Of a DNA stretch of 64,000 nucleotides, positions 26,079 to 34,397 are shown piece after piece. This stretch comes from HGM04593 sp045646965. GTDB lineage: Bacteria > Bacteroidota > Bacteroidia > Bacteroidales > Bacteroidaceae. The notes beneath the pieces are model-generated. The model was not told the origin of the DNA. It was given only the letters and a program-made list of their open reading frames with translations, and made no database searches. How positions within the stretch are numbered: the first letter of the stretch is position 1; each line of letters begins with the position of its first letter. Where the stretch lies: positions 1 through 64,000 of the forward strand of contig JAZRLR010000023.1 in assembly GCA_045646965.1 (NCBI GenBank), in the 5' to 3' direction. Made by a program: the position numbers and the translations under genes.

Positions 26079-27623
26079 ATGGCTAAAAAAAATAAATATG
26101 GACAATATTTTACCATAGACATCATTGCTGATTTTATGGTATCTCTTATTTCTCACAAGAAGAACAGCAGTGTTCTTGAACCTTCTTGCGGGAAAGGGGT
26201 CTTTCTTGATTATTTAGTCCAACACGGATTTAATAATATCTCTGCGTACGAAATAGATGAGTCTTTAGGCGCAAAATATGATTTTATCAAGTTTACAAGC
26301 TTCTTATCTGTCCCAACAGCAGAAAAATATGATGTGGTAATAGGAAATCCCCCATATATAAGGTGGAAAAATATTGAACCAGAATTAAAAGAAGAACTTG
26401 AAAGCAATGTTCTATGGAATAAGTATTTCAACAGCCTATGTGATTATTTTTTTATATTCATATTAAAGAGTATAGAGCATTTAAATGAACAGGGCGAGTT
26501 AATTTTCATCTGTACCGAATATTGGATGAACACAACACATTCTGACACATTGAGAAACTATATGTGCCAGAATGGTTATTTTACAGAAATATATCATTTC
26601 AAAGAAACCCCATTGTTTGAGAAGGTGACAGCTTCTTTTATTATATTTAAATTTGTAAAAAGCACTCAAAAGAAGGAAAGTATAAAGTTATTTCAGTATA
26701 ATAAACCCAAAGGGCTCCCAACAAAAGAGGAACTTGCTGATAGGACTTGTTTTAACTTAACGACAATTCCACATTTCCAAGAACATTCTAGGTGGATTTT
26801 AGCTTCGCAAGAGGTGCAAGATAAATTAAACAAATTTGAGAGAGAATGTCAGAAAACAAGCACAGTGTTATTCTGTAAAGAATTACACCGTATTGGCGAC
26901 TTTTGCAATATAGGAAATGGAATGGTGTCTGGATTAGATGCTGCATTTCAAATTGCAGATATAGATCATCTTAATAATGATGAACGAGATGCGATAATAT
27001 CAGTAATGAAAGCTAAAGATTTATGCCCATATAAGAATAAATCGGCAACTAATTATATCTTTCTTCAAGGTGTTTCAGACATTGAAATTTTTGAAAGTAA
27101 ATATCCTCATTTCGCAGAACACTTCAAACCGCATATTGATAAATTACAGTTAAGATATAGCTATAAAAGGGAAATTCCATATTGGGAGTTCGTATTTCCA
27201 AGAAACCAAAAATTGTTTGAAAGAAAAGAGCCAAGAATTTTTATTCCTTGTAAGGAGCGAATATCTAATAAAAACTACTTTAGATTTTGCTATGCTCCAG
27301 ACATGTTTTTCCCAACACAAGATGTGACCGCTATATTTAAAAATAATAAGTGTAAAGAATCAATAGAATATATCTTGGCATATCTAAATAATCATAGAGT
27401 GTATGATTGGTTGTCTTTGAATGGTGTCGTTAAAGGTGCTATTGTGGAATTTTCAGAAGCTCCTATAGCTAGTATTCCTTACAGACCAATAAATTGGGAG
27501 ATGGAAACAGAGGTGGCATTACACGAACAGATAACTAAAAAGGTACAGGATTTTTTAGCAGAACAAAAAGAAAGCTATATAGACGAAATCAATCAACTGT
27601 TTAATATATTATTCCATGAGTAA
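26079..27623 (+). CDS. Type II adenine-specific DNA methyltransferase (HincII-like system)
   Basis: 514 residues. KKNKYGQYFT (motif X) is at the N-terminus, VLEPSCGKGVFLDYL is the SAM-binding motif I (about 35-49), and VVIGNPPYIRW is catalytic motif IV (NPPY, N6-adenine). That is the gamma order of class N6A methylases. The C-terminal half is the target-recognition region. It should protect the site cut by the nuclease encoded directly downstream, whose start codon overlaps its end. Composition is far more AT-rich than the flanking genes, indicating transfer. Confidence 0.92.
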   Translation: MAKKNKYGQYFTIDIIADFMVSLISHKKNSSVLEPSCGKGVFLDYLVQHGFNNISAYEIDESLGAKYDFIKFTSFLSVPTAEKYDVVIGNPPYIRWKNIEPELKEELESNVLWNKYFNSLCDYFFIFILKSIEHLNEQGELIFICTEYWMNTTHSDTLRNYMCQNGYFTEIYHFKETPLFEKVTASFIIFKFVKSTQKKESIKLFQYNKPKGLPTKEELADRTCFNLTTIPHFQEHSRWILASQEVQDKLNKFERECQKTSTVLFCKELHRIGDFCNIGNGMVSGLDAAFQIADIDHLNNDERDAIISVMKAKDLCPYKNKSATNYIFLQGVSDIEIFESKYPHFAEHFKPHIDKLQLRYSYKREIPYWEFVFPRNQKLFERKEPRIFIPCKERISNKNYFRFCYAPDMFFPTQDVTAIFKNNKCKESIEYILAYLNNHRVYDWLSLNGVVKGAIVEFSEAPIASIPYRPINWEMETEVALHEQITKKVQDFLAEQKESYIDEINQLFNILFHE

Positions 27624-28401
27624 AGTAGTAGATTTTTCCGCAGTGGTTTCTTCTATGAAGAACCAAGTAGTAGACAGACCTAACAAAGCGACCTCTGGTA
27701 CTTTGTCTGGACATGCTGCTGGTGAACCGTTTGAAAAATGCGTTTACCACAAACTTAAAGAAATGTACCCACAAAGCGTATATAAACAATATGAATATCT
27801 AAATGATATTTACTTGCGTAATCCTAAACATATAACAGTAGAACAACGATATGCGCTATTAGAATCTCCAACAGCACTGTTTCTATTAAGCAGAGGCGAT
27901 AAAGCCACAAGAGAGTGGTCGCCAATGAATGTTTTTGAAGAAAAGCAAAATGACACTGCTGATATTTTATATTACGAGAAAGGTTTTTATGATATAATAG
28001 ATGTCAAAACAAGGAACATCAGTAAAACAGCTATGCCTCCTAATATTATATCAGCCTACAAATTGGCAAAGATGTGTGCTCTGATGATTGACAATGAGGA
28101 ATATGACAATATCAACATTGATTATATCGAGATTGATTGGGTGGAGGATGGTGCTAACTTAAAATGCACAAATGCACATCACGGGGACTTATTTAAGGCT
28201 CAACCCGAAAAGCTATATATAAATTGGGCGGCTGCAATGCAAGTTCAATTTCATGTTTGTGATTTAGACCAATCATGGAGTGGTAATCGTGAAGAATGGG
28301 CAAGGCATTATCTTAAGATTTTTGTTCATAGCGCAGAACAAAGATGTCAAAAAATGAGAGATATGTATATTACACCATTCCTAAAGTATATCACAGATTA
28401 A
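27616..28401 (+). CDS. HincII-like type II restriction endonuclease
   Basis: 261 residues, close to HincII's 258. Colinear similarity from memory of HincII: SGTLSGHAAGEPFEK, KQYEYLND, FLLSRG, FEEKQNDTADIL, DVKTRNISK, NIISAYKLA, KLYINWAAAMQ.QFHV.DLDQ and REEWA..YLK. The PD-(D/E)xK-type active site corresponds to Asp116, Asp129 and Lys131 (NDTAD...DVK). HincII cuts GTYRAC to blunt ends. The residue matching HincII Gln138, which inserts into the DNA at the centre of the site, appears to be Met140 here, so sequence preference might differ. The reading frame overlaps the methylase by 8 bases. Confidence 0.93.
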   Translation: MSKVVDFSAVVSSMKNQVVDRPNKATSGTLSGHAAGEPFEKCVYHKLKEMYPQSVYKQYEYLNDIYLRNPKHITVEQRYALLESPTALFLLSRGDKATREWSPMNVFEEKQNDTADILYYEKGFYDIIDVKTRNISKTAMPPNIISAYKLAKMCALMIDNEEYDNINIDYIEIDWVEDGANLKCTNAHHGDLFKAQPEKLYINWAAAMQVQFHVCDLDQSWSGNREEWARHYLKIFVHSAEQRCQKMRDMYITPFLKYITD

Positions 28402-28420
28402 AGGTATATGGGAAATATAT

Positions 28421-28456
28421 AGAGAGGTGAGTGAGTGCATTTCACCTCTCTTTGTA
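28421..28456 (+). terminator. Intrinsic terminator of the restriction-modification operon
   Basis: AGAGAGGTGA and TCACCTCTCT, a perfect 10-bp stem, followed by TTGTATTT, 20 bases after the endonuclease stop. Confidence 0.85.
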
Positions 28457-28656
28457 TTTAATAATAGGGACAAAATTGTCAATTTATGTAACGGGTACAT
28501 TATTTACAAAAAATTAAACTTTGTCCCATCCAAGCTAATATCAAAAACTCAGACAATCATAAGTTTCCAAAATTTCCTCTTGCCTTAAACCCAAATATCG
28601 TTTCGTAATAGCTGGAAAATCCACCAAATTTAACAACTACAATTTGTCAATATCCA
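28457..28656. other. AT-rich non-coding right part of the island
   Basis: About 200 bases without a supportable gene. It contains an inverted repeat, GGGACAAA at 28467-28474 and TTTGTCCC at 28520-28527. Between these is an imperfect palindrome (TTATGTAACGGGTACATTA). Confidence 0.5.
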
Positions 28657-28747
28657 CCCCAAAGGAGTGCCGCTTGCGGCTTAAGTGTATCTTCAAGCGC
28701 AGCTTAAAGTCACAAACGAGCGAAAGTTCGACAAGCGAGTGAGTAAA
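28657..28747. repeat. Interspersed hairpin repeat, copy 4 (partial)
   Basis: Begins inside the core (CCCCAAAGGAGTGCCGCTTG...) and continues through GGCTTAAGTGTATCTTC, a hairpin, and the start of a further unit (CACAAACGAGCGA). About 38 bases match copy 3 (25410 onward) exactly. Same orientation. It is the right border of the restriction-modification island and lies upstream of serB. Confidence 0.85.
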
Positions 28748-28901
28748 AATTTATTTTCACACGCAAGGAACGCAAAAAAACAGGGCAAGTTTGATATTAT
28801 TTCGTCCGTTTGTGTATATTTGCGCTTCACGCGAGGAGACAAGGCCGCGGGCCGCCCCACAGCCGTGCCACACCCTCGCGCATAACCACAAAAAAACAAA
28901 T

Positions 28902-30131
28902 ATGACAGAAGAATTTATACTTATAAGAATAACCGGCGAGGACAGGCCGGGACTCACCGCCTCCATAATGTCGGTGCTGTCAAGATATGGTGTCACAATT
29001 CTCGACATCGGCCAGGCAGACATACACAGCACCCTCTCCCTGGGAATACTTATCCGCGTGGTAGAGGAAAATTCGGGACACGTAATGAAAGAACTCCTCT
29101 TCAAGGCAAGCGAGCTCGGGGTAAACATAAAATTCTTCCCCATCGAGGCCAACGACTACGAGGCGTGGGTGCAACGTCAGGGAAAGAACCGCTATATCCT
29201 CACCCTGCTTGGACGCAAGCTCTCGGCCGAGCAGATAGAAGCCGTCACACGCCTCATCGCCGACCAGGGGCTCAATATCGACTCCATACGCCGTCTTTCG
29301 GGACGCATATCCGTAGCAGAGCCCTCGAAGAATGTGCGTGCCTGCATAGAGTTCTCGGTGCGCGGTACCCCACACGACCGCAGCGGTATGCAAGCCGAGT
29401 TACTGCGTCTGTCGAGCGAGATGGGTATGGACTGCTCTTTCCAGATAGATAATATGTACCGCCGTATGCGCCGCCTCATCTGCTTCGATATGGATTCCAC
29501 CCTCATACAAACCGAGGTCATCGACGAGCTCGCTATGCGTGCAGGCGTGGGCGACAAGGTGAAAGAGATTACCGAGCGTGCTATGCGCGGCGAGATAGAT
29601 TTCAAGGAGAGCTTCACCGAGCGTGTAGCGCTTCTCAAGGGGCTCGACGCATCTGTTATGCGCGACATCGCCGAAAATCTCCCCATAACCGAGGGTGTAG
29701 ACCGCCTTATGTATGTGCTCAAGAGATATGGCTACAAGATTGCGATTCTCTCGGGAGGATTCACCTACTTTGGCGAGCACCTGCAAAAGAAATACGGTAT
29801 AGACTATGTCTACGCCAACGAACTCGAAATAGACGAGCACGGCAAGCTCACAGGCCGCTATCTGGGCGAGATTGTAGACGGACGCCGCAAAGCCGAGCTC
29901 CTGAAGCTCATTGCACAAGTAGAGAAAGTAGACCTTGCACAAACCATCGCCGTAGGCGACGGAGCCAACGACCTGCCTATGTTAAGCGAGGCAGGTTTGG
30001 GCATTGCGTTCCACGCCAAGCCCCGCGTTGTGGCAAACGCCAAACAGTCGATAAACACAATCGGCCTCGACGGCGTTCTCTACTTCCTCGGCTTCAAGGA
30101 CTCTTACCTCGACGAGAAAGGCAGGGAATAA
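28902..30131 (+). CDS. serB: Phosphoserine phosphatase with N-terminal ACT domains
   Basis: 409 residues from MTEEFILIRITGEDRPG at 28902; the frame upstream is low-complexity and unconserved. Two ACT-type domains occupy about residues 1-170, the first with the DRPGLTA motif. The HAD catalytic part follows: LICFDMDSTLIQTEVIDELA (nucleophile Asp), ILSGGFTYF, then AIAVGDGANDLPML. It releases serine from phosphoserine, the last step of serine synthesis. ACT domains suggest amino-acid feedback control. Closed by a terminator at 30154. Confidence 0.95.
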   Translation: MTEEFILIRITGEDRPGLTASIMSVLSRYGVTILDIGQADIHSTLSLGILIRVVEENSGHVMKELLFKASELGVNIKFFPIEANDYEAWVQRQGKNRYILTLLGRKLSAEQIEAVTRLIADQGLNIDSIRRLSGRISVAEPSKNVRACIEFSVRGTPHDRSGMQAELLRLSSEMGMDCSFQIDNMYRRMRRLICFDMDSTLIQTEVIDELAMRAGVGDKVKEITERAMRGEIDFKESFTERVALLKGLDASVMRDIAENLPITEGVDRLMYVLKRYGYKIAILSGGFTYFGEHLQKKYGIDYVYANELEIDEHGKLTGRYLGEIVDGRRKAELLKLIAQVEKVDLAQTIAVGDGANDLPMLSEAGLGIAFHAKPRVVANAKQSINTIGLDGVLYFLGFKDSYLDEKGRE

Positions 30132-30153
30132 CCCCCGCCCAATTCAAGCAGAG

Positions 30154-30185
30154 AGCCTCTCCCCACAGGGAGAGGCTTTTTATTT
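30154..30185 (+). terminator. Intrinsic terminator of serB
   Basis: AGCCTCTCCC and GGGAGAGGCT pair around a 3-4-base loop, followed by TTTTATTTT. Confidence 0.9.
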
Positions 30186-30240
30186 TACACATCACTTACG
30201 CATAAAAACGCCTGCCCCGCCGTGTTTGGGATATATACAG

Positions 30241-30272
30241 AAAAAGAGCCTCTCCTTTGCAGGAGAGGCTCA
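30241..30272 (-). terminator. Intrinsic terminator of the GH95 gene
   Basis: On the minus strand GAGCCTCTCC and GGAGAGGCTC pair, followed by TTTTTCTG, 24 bases past the stop. The stem is nearly the same as that of the serB terminator 70 bases away. Confidence 0.9.
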
Positions 30273-30295
30273 AACTATGCAATGCGCAAAACTAA

Positions 30296-33200
30296 TTATT
30301 CAATAGTCTTTACACCTTTTTCTATATAGATGTTACCCGCACGCTTCTCCTCAACTACGCGACCGCCGAGGTCATACACATTGTCGGCAGCGTTGTTTTT
30401 TGCAACATCCTTGTAGATGGGAGCTACCGCAGTCTCTGTTGTGAAGTCAATCTCCACTACATCGTCCTTGGCGCAAGGAATTGTGGCAATTCCGTTCTCG
30501 TCGATTGTAACAGCTACGGCAGCACCGTTCACTCTCACGCTTGCCTTGTCGAGCGAGAGGGCACCCAGAGCGCAACGTACGCGAAGCTCTGCACCTGCGT
30601 TGCTCACGATAGTAGCCTTCTGACACTTACCGTCAATCCAGTTGAAGCCTACGGTGAAGTTACCGATAGCCTTCATACCTGTAACTTTACCTGTCTTTTT
30701 CCACACTGTGGGAAGAGCGGGAAGGATATTGATGTAGCCGTGTGCGCTCTGAAGAAGCATCTCCGCGATACCAGAGCAAACACCGAAGTTACCGTCAATC
30801 TGGAAAGGTGCGTGGCTGTCGAAGAGGTTGTAGTAGATACCACCCTGGCCTGCATCAGTACCATAAGTAGTAGAGTGCTTGAGCGCGTTCTTTATGATAA
30901 CGTGAGCGTGGTCACCGTCCTGTGCGCGTGCCCACAAGTTCACCTTCCAACCCATAGACCAACCTGTCGCAGCATCGCCACGGAGTTTCAAAGAGTTCAC
31001 AGCGGGTACAAAGTACTCACTCTCGGGTGTAATCTGGTCCATAGGGAAGAGTGCCATCATATGTGACATATGGCGGTGGCCCCTGTCGTTAGAAATGTCA
31101 AAGGGAGAATATTTCCACTCACGGAGCAGGAGCTCACCCTTCTTCACACCGTTGTATGTGTTGCCCCAAGAGCCTGTGTACGTCTCGGTGTGGAGACCTT
31201 TGTCAATCTTTGCGAGATACTTATCGAGCTTGTCGATATCGGCCTGTGAGAGGTTTGTATTCTCAACACCGAGAATCTCTATAGCCTCTTTGATATTCTG
31301 GAAGAGGTAACTAATCATCTGCTGTGCGTGAGCTGTACCGTCCTCGGTCTGGTTGTCGTGCTGCTCGGCGCTAAACTCATCGGGAGCCACAAGTGTGCCG
31401 TCGGGAGCGAAGCTGTAGGCAGGAGTGTAGTTTCTCACTCTTTCCTGCTCGTCCTTTGTGTTGTCGAAGCCGCGGTCGTCAATGAGACGGTGGAACCAGA
31501 ACTCGGCAGCGCCCCACATTGCGGGGAAGGCTTTCTTCAAGAACTCCTTGTCCTGTGTATAGCGGTAGTGCATCCACAAGTGGCTTGTGTACCACACGTT
31601 AGCTACGAGGTAGTTGCTACCCCAAGTACTCATACTATTATAGAGAGAGGTCTCTGTGAGCACGCTCCAGCCATATCCGTCGTTGTAATTTTTTCCCACA
31701 GTCTTCCAGCCGCTGCTCTGTGCACCACGGATGATGAAGTTCACAAAAGGCTTGTGCAGGTCGGAAAGGTTTGTAATCTCTGTGGGCCAGTAGTTCATCT
31801 GGATATTGATATTTGTGTGAATATCAGAGTTCCAGGGAGAGTCTGTACCACGGTCGTTCCATATACCCTGAAGGTTATTGGGAGCAGCGATGGGCTTGCG
31901 GTTAGAGCTGATTGCAAGGTAACGTCCAAAGTGGAAGTAGAGCTGCTCGAGGAAGAGGTGGTCGTTGGCTGTGCTTGTTCCGTTTGTATTTTTGGGATAG
32001 TAGTTATCGACCAAAGTCTTTGTATCTACAGAAGGTGTCTGCAAGCCGAGGTCAAATGTCATACGCTTTGTGATAGCTGTGAAATCCTCGATGTGTGCAG
32101 CCTCCACTGCGTCGTAACCTTTGGCGGCAGCAGCCTCAATGGCGCTCTTCGCATTGTTATTTACATCGCTCGGAGTTTCGCTTGTGAAGTAGTTATCGAC
32201 AACATCCATATTGCCGTTGAAGTTTGTCGCGCCCTTCAGGTAGAATGTAACCTCGGTAGCGTTCTCAACCACGATACCCTTCTTTGTAGCAGTTACGGTT
32301 GCGCCCTCGTTTGCCACAACGTGCAAACGTGCAGCGTAGTTTACAGAAACGTAGTTATTGCGACTCATACTGCCCGAGAAAGAAGCCATACCGTTCTCGT
32401 ATGTAACGGCGCTTGCATTGATTCCGTTACCGGGCTCAAGTGAGAACACGAGGTTCAGCTTGTCCTCGCCCTCTACGGTATATTTTGCGGCAATCACCTG
32501 GTCGGGAGCCGAGCTGAAGTATTTACGTGTCTGTTTTGTGCCGTTTGCGTTCTTGAACTCAACGCCTGCGATACCCTCCTCAATGTCGAGGTATCGTACA
32601 TAGTCTGTCACACCGTTCTGAATAGCCTCGTCGCGGTTTGTGATTATCAAAGAACCGAAATTCATAAAGGTGCGCTCTCCGCCACCTGCACCCACGGTGT
32701 TTGAGGGGCCGCTCCACAGAGTCTTCTCGTTGAACTGAAGCTCCTCGTGGAACACGCCGCCGAATACCATACAGCCGAGCTCACCGTTACCGAGAGGCAA
32801 AGCATACTCCATCCAGGGGTAAGATACCTTTGTAGCCTCGGCCGATGTGGTGTACCACAGTGTATTGGGGTTCTTGGGAGAGTAAGACGAAACACCCTTG
32901 ATATTTGAAATCTCGTGGATATACTCGTCGGGGAACTCGGTATAGTCCACAGCGTCGAGGTAGAACTGGCTACCCTGGTCGCCCTGCACATTTGAGTGGT
33001 TCCAGAGTGCGAGATAGCCCTCACGGTGGTTCCAGTAGTGATTACCACCCTTCAGTTTTATGTACGAAGGCTCGCCTGTGCCGAATTTGAGTGTACCGTC
33101 GAACTCTATGGTGTACTCTGTTGTGGTGGGAGAAACCATAGATGTGCGTGCGCTGGCCTCTGTGCCTGTCACACCCACAACCTTGGTAAGTCCTGTAGAG

Positions 33201-34069
33201 TAGTTGTAAACCTTGTACACACCGTTGCCCTGGTTCACAAAAGCCCACAAGCCCTTGTTATCGTTGGGAGCGTCGGTGTTTGTAATCTTCATACTGTTGC
33301 CATCCATATAAGCAGAGTTAAGGCTCACATAACCACCCTTACCGTTCTTCATTGTGTAGAACTGGGTGTTACCTGCGAAATAGCTCACATAGATAGTCTC
33401 GCCTGACACATTTACAACGGGGATTGTGCCCTCGATTGCAGTAGCCTTCACATTCGATGAAGAGATTACCTTCTTTGTAACAATTGAGGCACCATTTGTG
33501 TATACCTCGCCCTCGTATGTAAAACCGGCAGTCTCATCGGTGGTACCCAATACAACTACAGAGTAGTTTCTGTCCTTGGGAACAGCCTCCTCAAAGTAGA
33601 AGCAGTTACCGTCGTCTGGTGTCACATAAGAGTTGAGGATAATACCTGTCGCAGCCTGTCCCGATGTCTGGGTGTTCATACCGTTGCCACCCAAGACAAG
33701 TTTCCAGGGATAGGTAGCGTTGCTCACCTTTTCAATTTTGAGCACGGTAGAGGGAGAATCCTCAAACTGTCCGTTGTTTCTCACATACTTGTTTGCACCC
33801 ACGCTGAAGAGATAGAAGTTGTCGCCGTTCTTCTCGATGCGGAACTGCAAGTTGGGGTCGGTCAGGCTATATGTCACACCGCCCAAGTTGCTACCTGTGC
33901 TTGTACACAAGTTTGTGGGGTTTGTTTCACTGTAGAGCAAAAAAGCTCTCTTACATCTGATGGTATAGACCTTGTCGTTACTCAATTGAGCAAGGTCAGT
34001 TACCTTGTCCGCCCAACCCTGCAAAGTTGTACACAGGAAAGCGAACATCAAAAGAAGCATCTTTTTCAT
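30296..34069 (-). CDS. Secreted GH95-family glycoside hydrolase (alpha-L-fucosidase-like)
   Basis: 1257 residues with a signal peptide (MKKMLLLMFAFLCTTLQGWA). Two beta-trefoil-like segments come first (about 25-170 and 215-380). The GH95 N-terminal domain follows from about residue 418 (YPWMEYALPLGNGELGCMVFGG..EELQFNEKTLWSG). The helical-barrel catalytic domain has NIQMNYWPTEITNL near 756 (the two Asn that activate water), SAEQHDNQTEDG near 901 (likely acid Glu), and DGNFGVCSGIAEMLLQSAHG near 1093 (catalytic Asp). GH95 removes terminal alpha-1,2-fucose from mucin and milk glycans; some members act on L-galactose. The tail VYDLGGRVV...GNIYIEKGVK resembles a sorting-type C-terminus. Confidence 0.9.
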   Translation of the reverse strand: MKKMLLLMFAFLCTTLQGWADKVTDLAQLSNDKVYTIRCKRAFLLYSETNPTNLCTSTGSNLGGVTYSLTDPNLQFRIEKNGDNFYLFSVGANKYVRNNGQFEDSPSTVLKIEKVSNATYPWKLVLGGNGMNTQTSGQAATGIILNSYVTPDDGNCFYFEEAVPKDRNYSVVVLGTTDETAGFTYEGEVYTNGASIVTKKVISSSNVKATAIEGTIPVVNVSGETIYVSYFAGNTQFYTMKNGKGGYVSLNSAYMDGNSMKITNTDAPNDNKGLWAFVNQGNGVYKVYNYSTGLTKVVGVTGTEASARTSMVSPTTTEYTIEFDGTLKFGTGEPSYIKLKGGNHYWNHREGYLALWNHSNVQGDQGSQFYLDAVDYTEFPDEYIHEISNIKGVSSYSPKNPNTLWYTTSAEATKVSYPWMEYALPLGNGELGCMVFGGVFHEELQFNEKTLWSGPSNTVGAGGGERTFMNFGSLIITNRDEAIQNGVTDYVRYLDIEEGIAGVEFKNANGTKQTRKYFSSAPDQVIAAKYTVEGEDKLNLVFSLEPGNGINASAVTYENGMASFSGSMSRNNYVSVNYAARLHVVANEGATVTATKKGIVVENATEVTFYLKGATNFNGNMDVVDNYFTSETPSDVNNNAKSAIEAAAAKGYDAVEAAHIEDFTAITKRMTFDLGLQTPSVDTKTLVDNYYPKNTNGTSTANDHLFLEQLYFHFGRYLAISSNRKPIAAPNNLQGIWNDRGTDSPWNSDIHTNINIQMNYWPTEITNLSDLHKPFVNFIIRGAQSSGWKTVGKNYNDGYGWSVLTETSLYNSMSTWGSNYLVANVWYTSHLWMHYRYTQDKEFLKKAFPAMWGAAEFWFHRLIDDRGFDNTKDEQERVRNYTPAYSFAPDGTLVAPDEFSAEQHDNQTEDGTAHAQQMISYLFQNIKEAIEILGVENTNLSQADIDKLDKYLAKIDKGLHTETYTGSWGNTYNGVKKGELLLREWKYSPFDISNDRGHRHMSHMMALFPMDQITPESEYFVPAVNSLKLRGDAATGWSMGWKVNLWARAQDGDHAHVIIKNALKHSTTYGTDAGQGGIYYNLFDSHAPFQIDGNFGVCSGIAEMLLQSAHGYINILPALPTVWKKTGKVTGMKAIGNFTVGFNWIDGKCQKATIVSNAGAELRVRCALGALSLDKASVRVNGAAVAVTIDENGIATIPCAKDDVVEIDFTTETAVAPIYKDVAKNNAADNVYDLGGRVVEEKRAGNIYIEKGVKTIE

Positions 34070-34159
34070 CTTGCTTTTATTTAATGGTTAATATTAAAAT
34101 TTTCTCTTCACTAGTCACCGAGTGCACCACACATACAACGGCACTATCGGTAATCAAGG

Positions 34160-34167
34160 CAAATATA
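34160..34167 (-). promoter_or_regulatory. -7 box (TATATTTG) of the GH95 gene
   Basis: TATATTTG on the minus strand, 91 bases before the GH95 start, inside the 328-base divergent gap with the sialidase. No good -33. Confidence 0.45.
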
Positions 34168-34335
34168 CATTATTTTTCTTAATTATATAGTAATTTTACA
34201 TATATTATAACATCGTAAAGCTGCCAAAATTTTCATTTCACCTTTTCGGCCCTTTCACAAAGGAGCGATGGCAGCTTCTTCAGCCCACAGCGACACTTTT
34301 TACAAATTTTATAAAAATAATCGAAGAGGTTGCAA

Positions 34336-34343
34336 TATATTTG
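34336..34343 (+). promoter_or_regulatory. -7 box (TATATTTG) of the sialidase gene
   Basis: TATATTTGCA on the plus strand, 55 bases before the chosen start. The two divergent -7 boxes are about 170 bases apart. The rest of the gap is AT-rich and otherwise unremarkable. Confidence 0.5.
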
Positions 34344-34397
34344 CAAAGTTCCCGTAGTTTGGGACAACACTTAATTACTAACCACAATCAATTTTTT

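Noticed and set aside
30154..30272. Two similar GAGCCTCTCC stems 70 bases apart looked like a repeat element.
   Set aside because: They are the terminators of two convergent genes, each with its own U-tract in the right direction.
31328..32443. 371-codon plus-strand open frame with many Val and Cys.
   Set aside because: Antisense to the GH95 gene; a composition artefact of the opposite strand.
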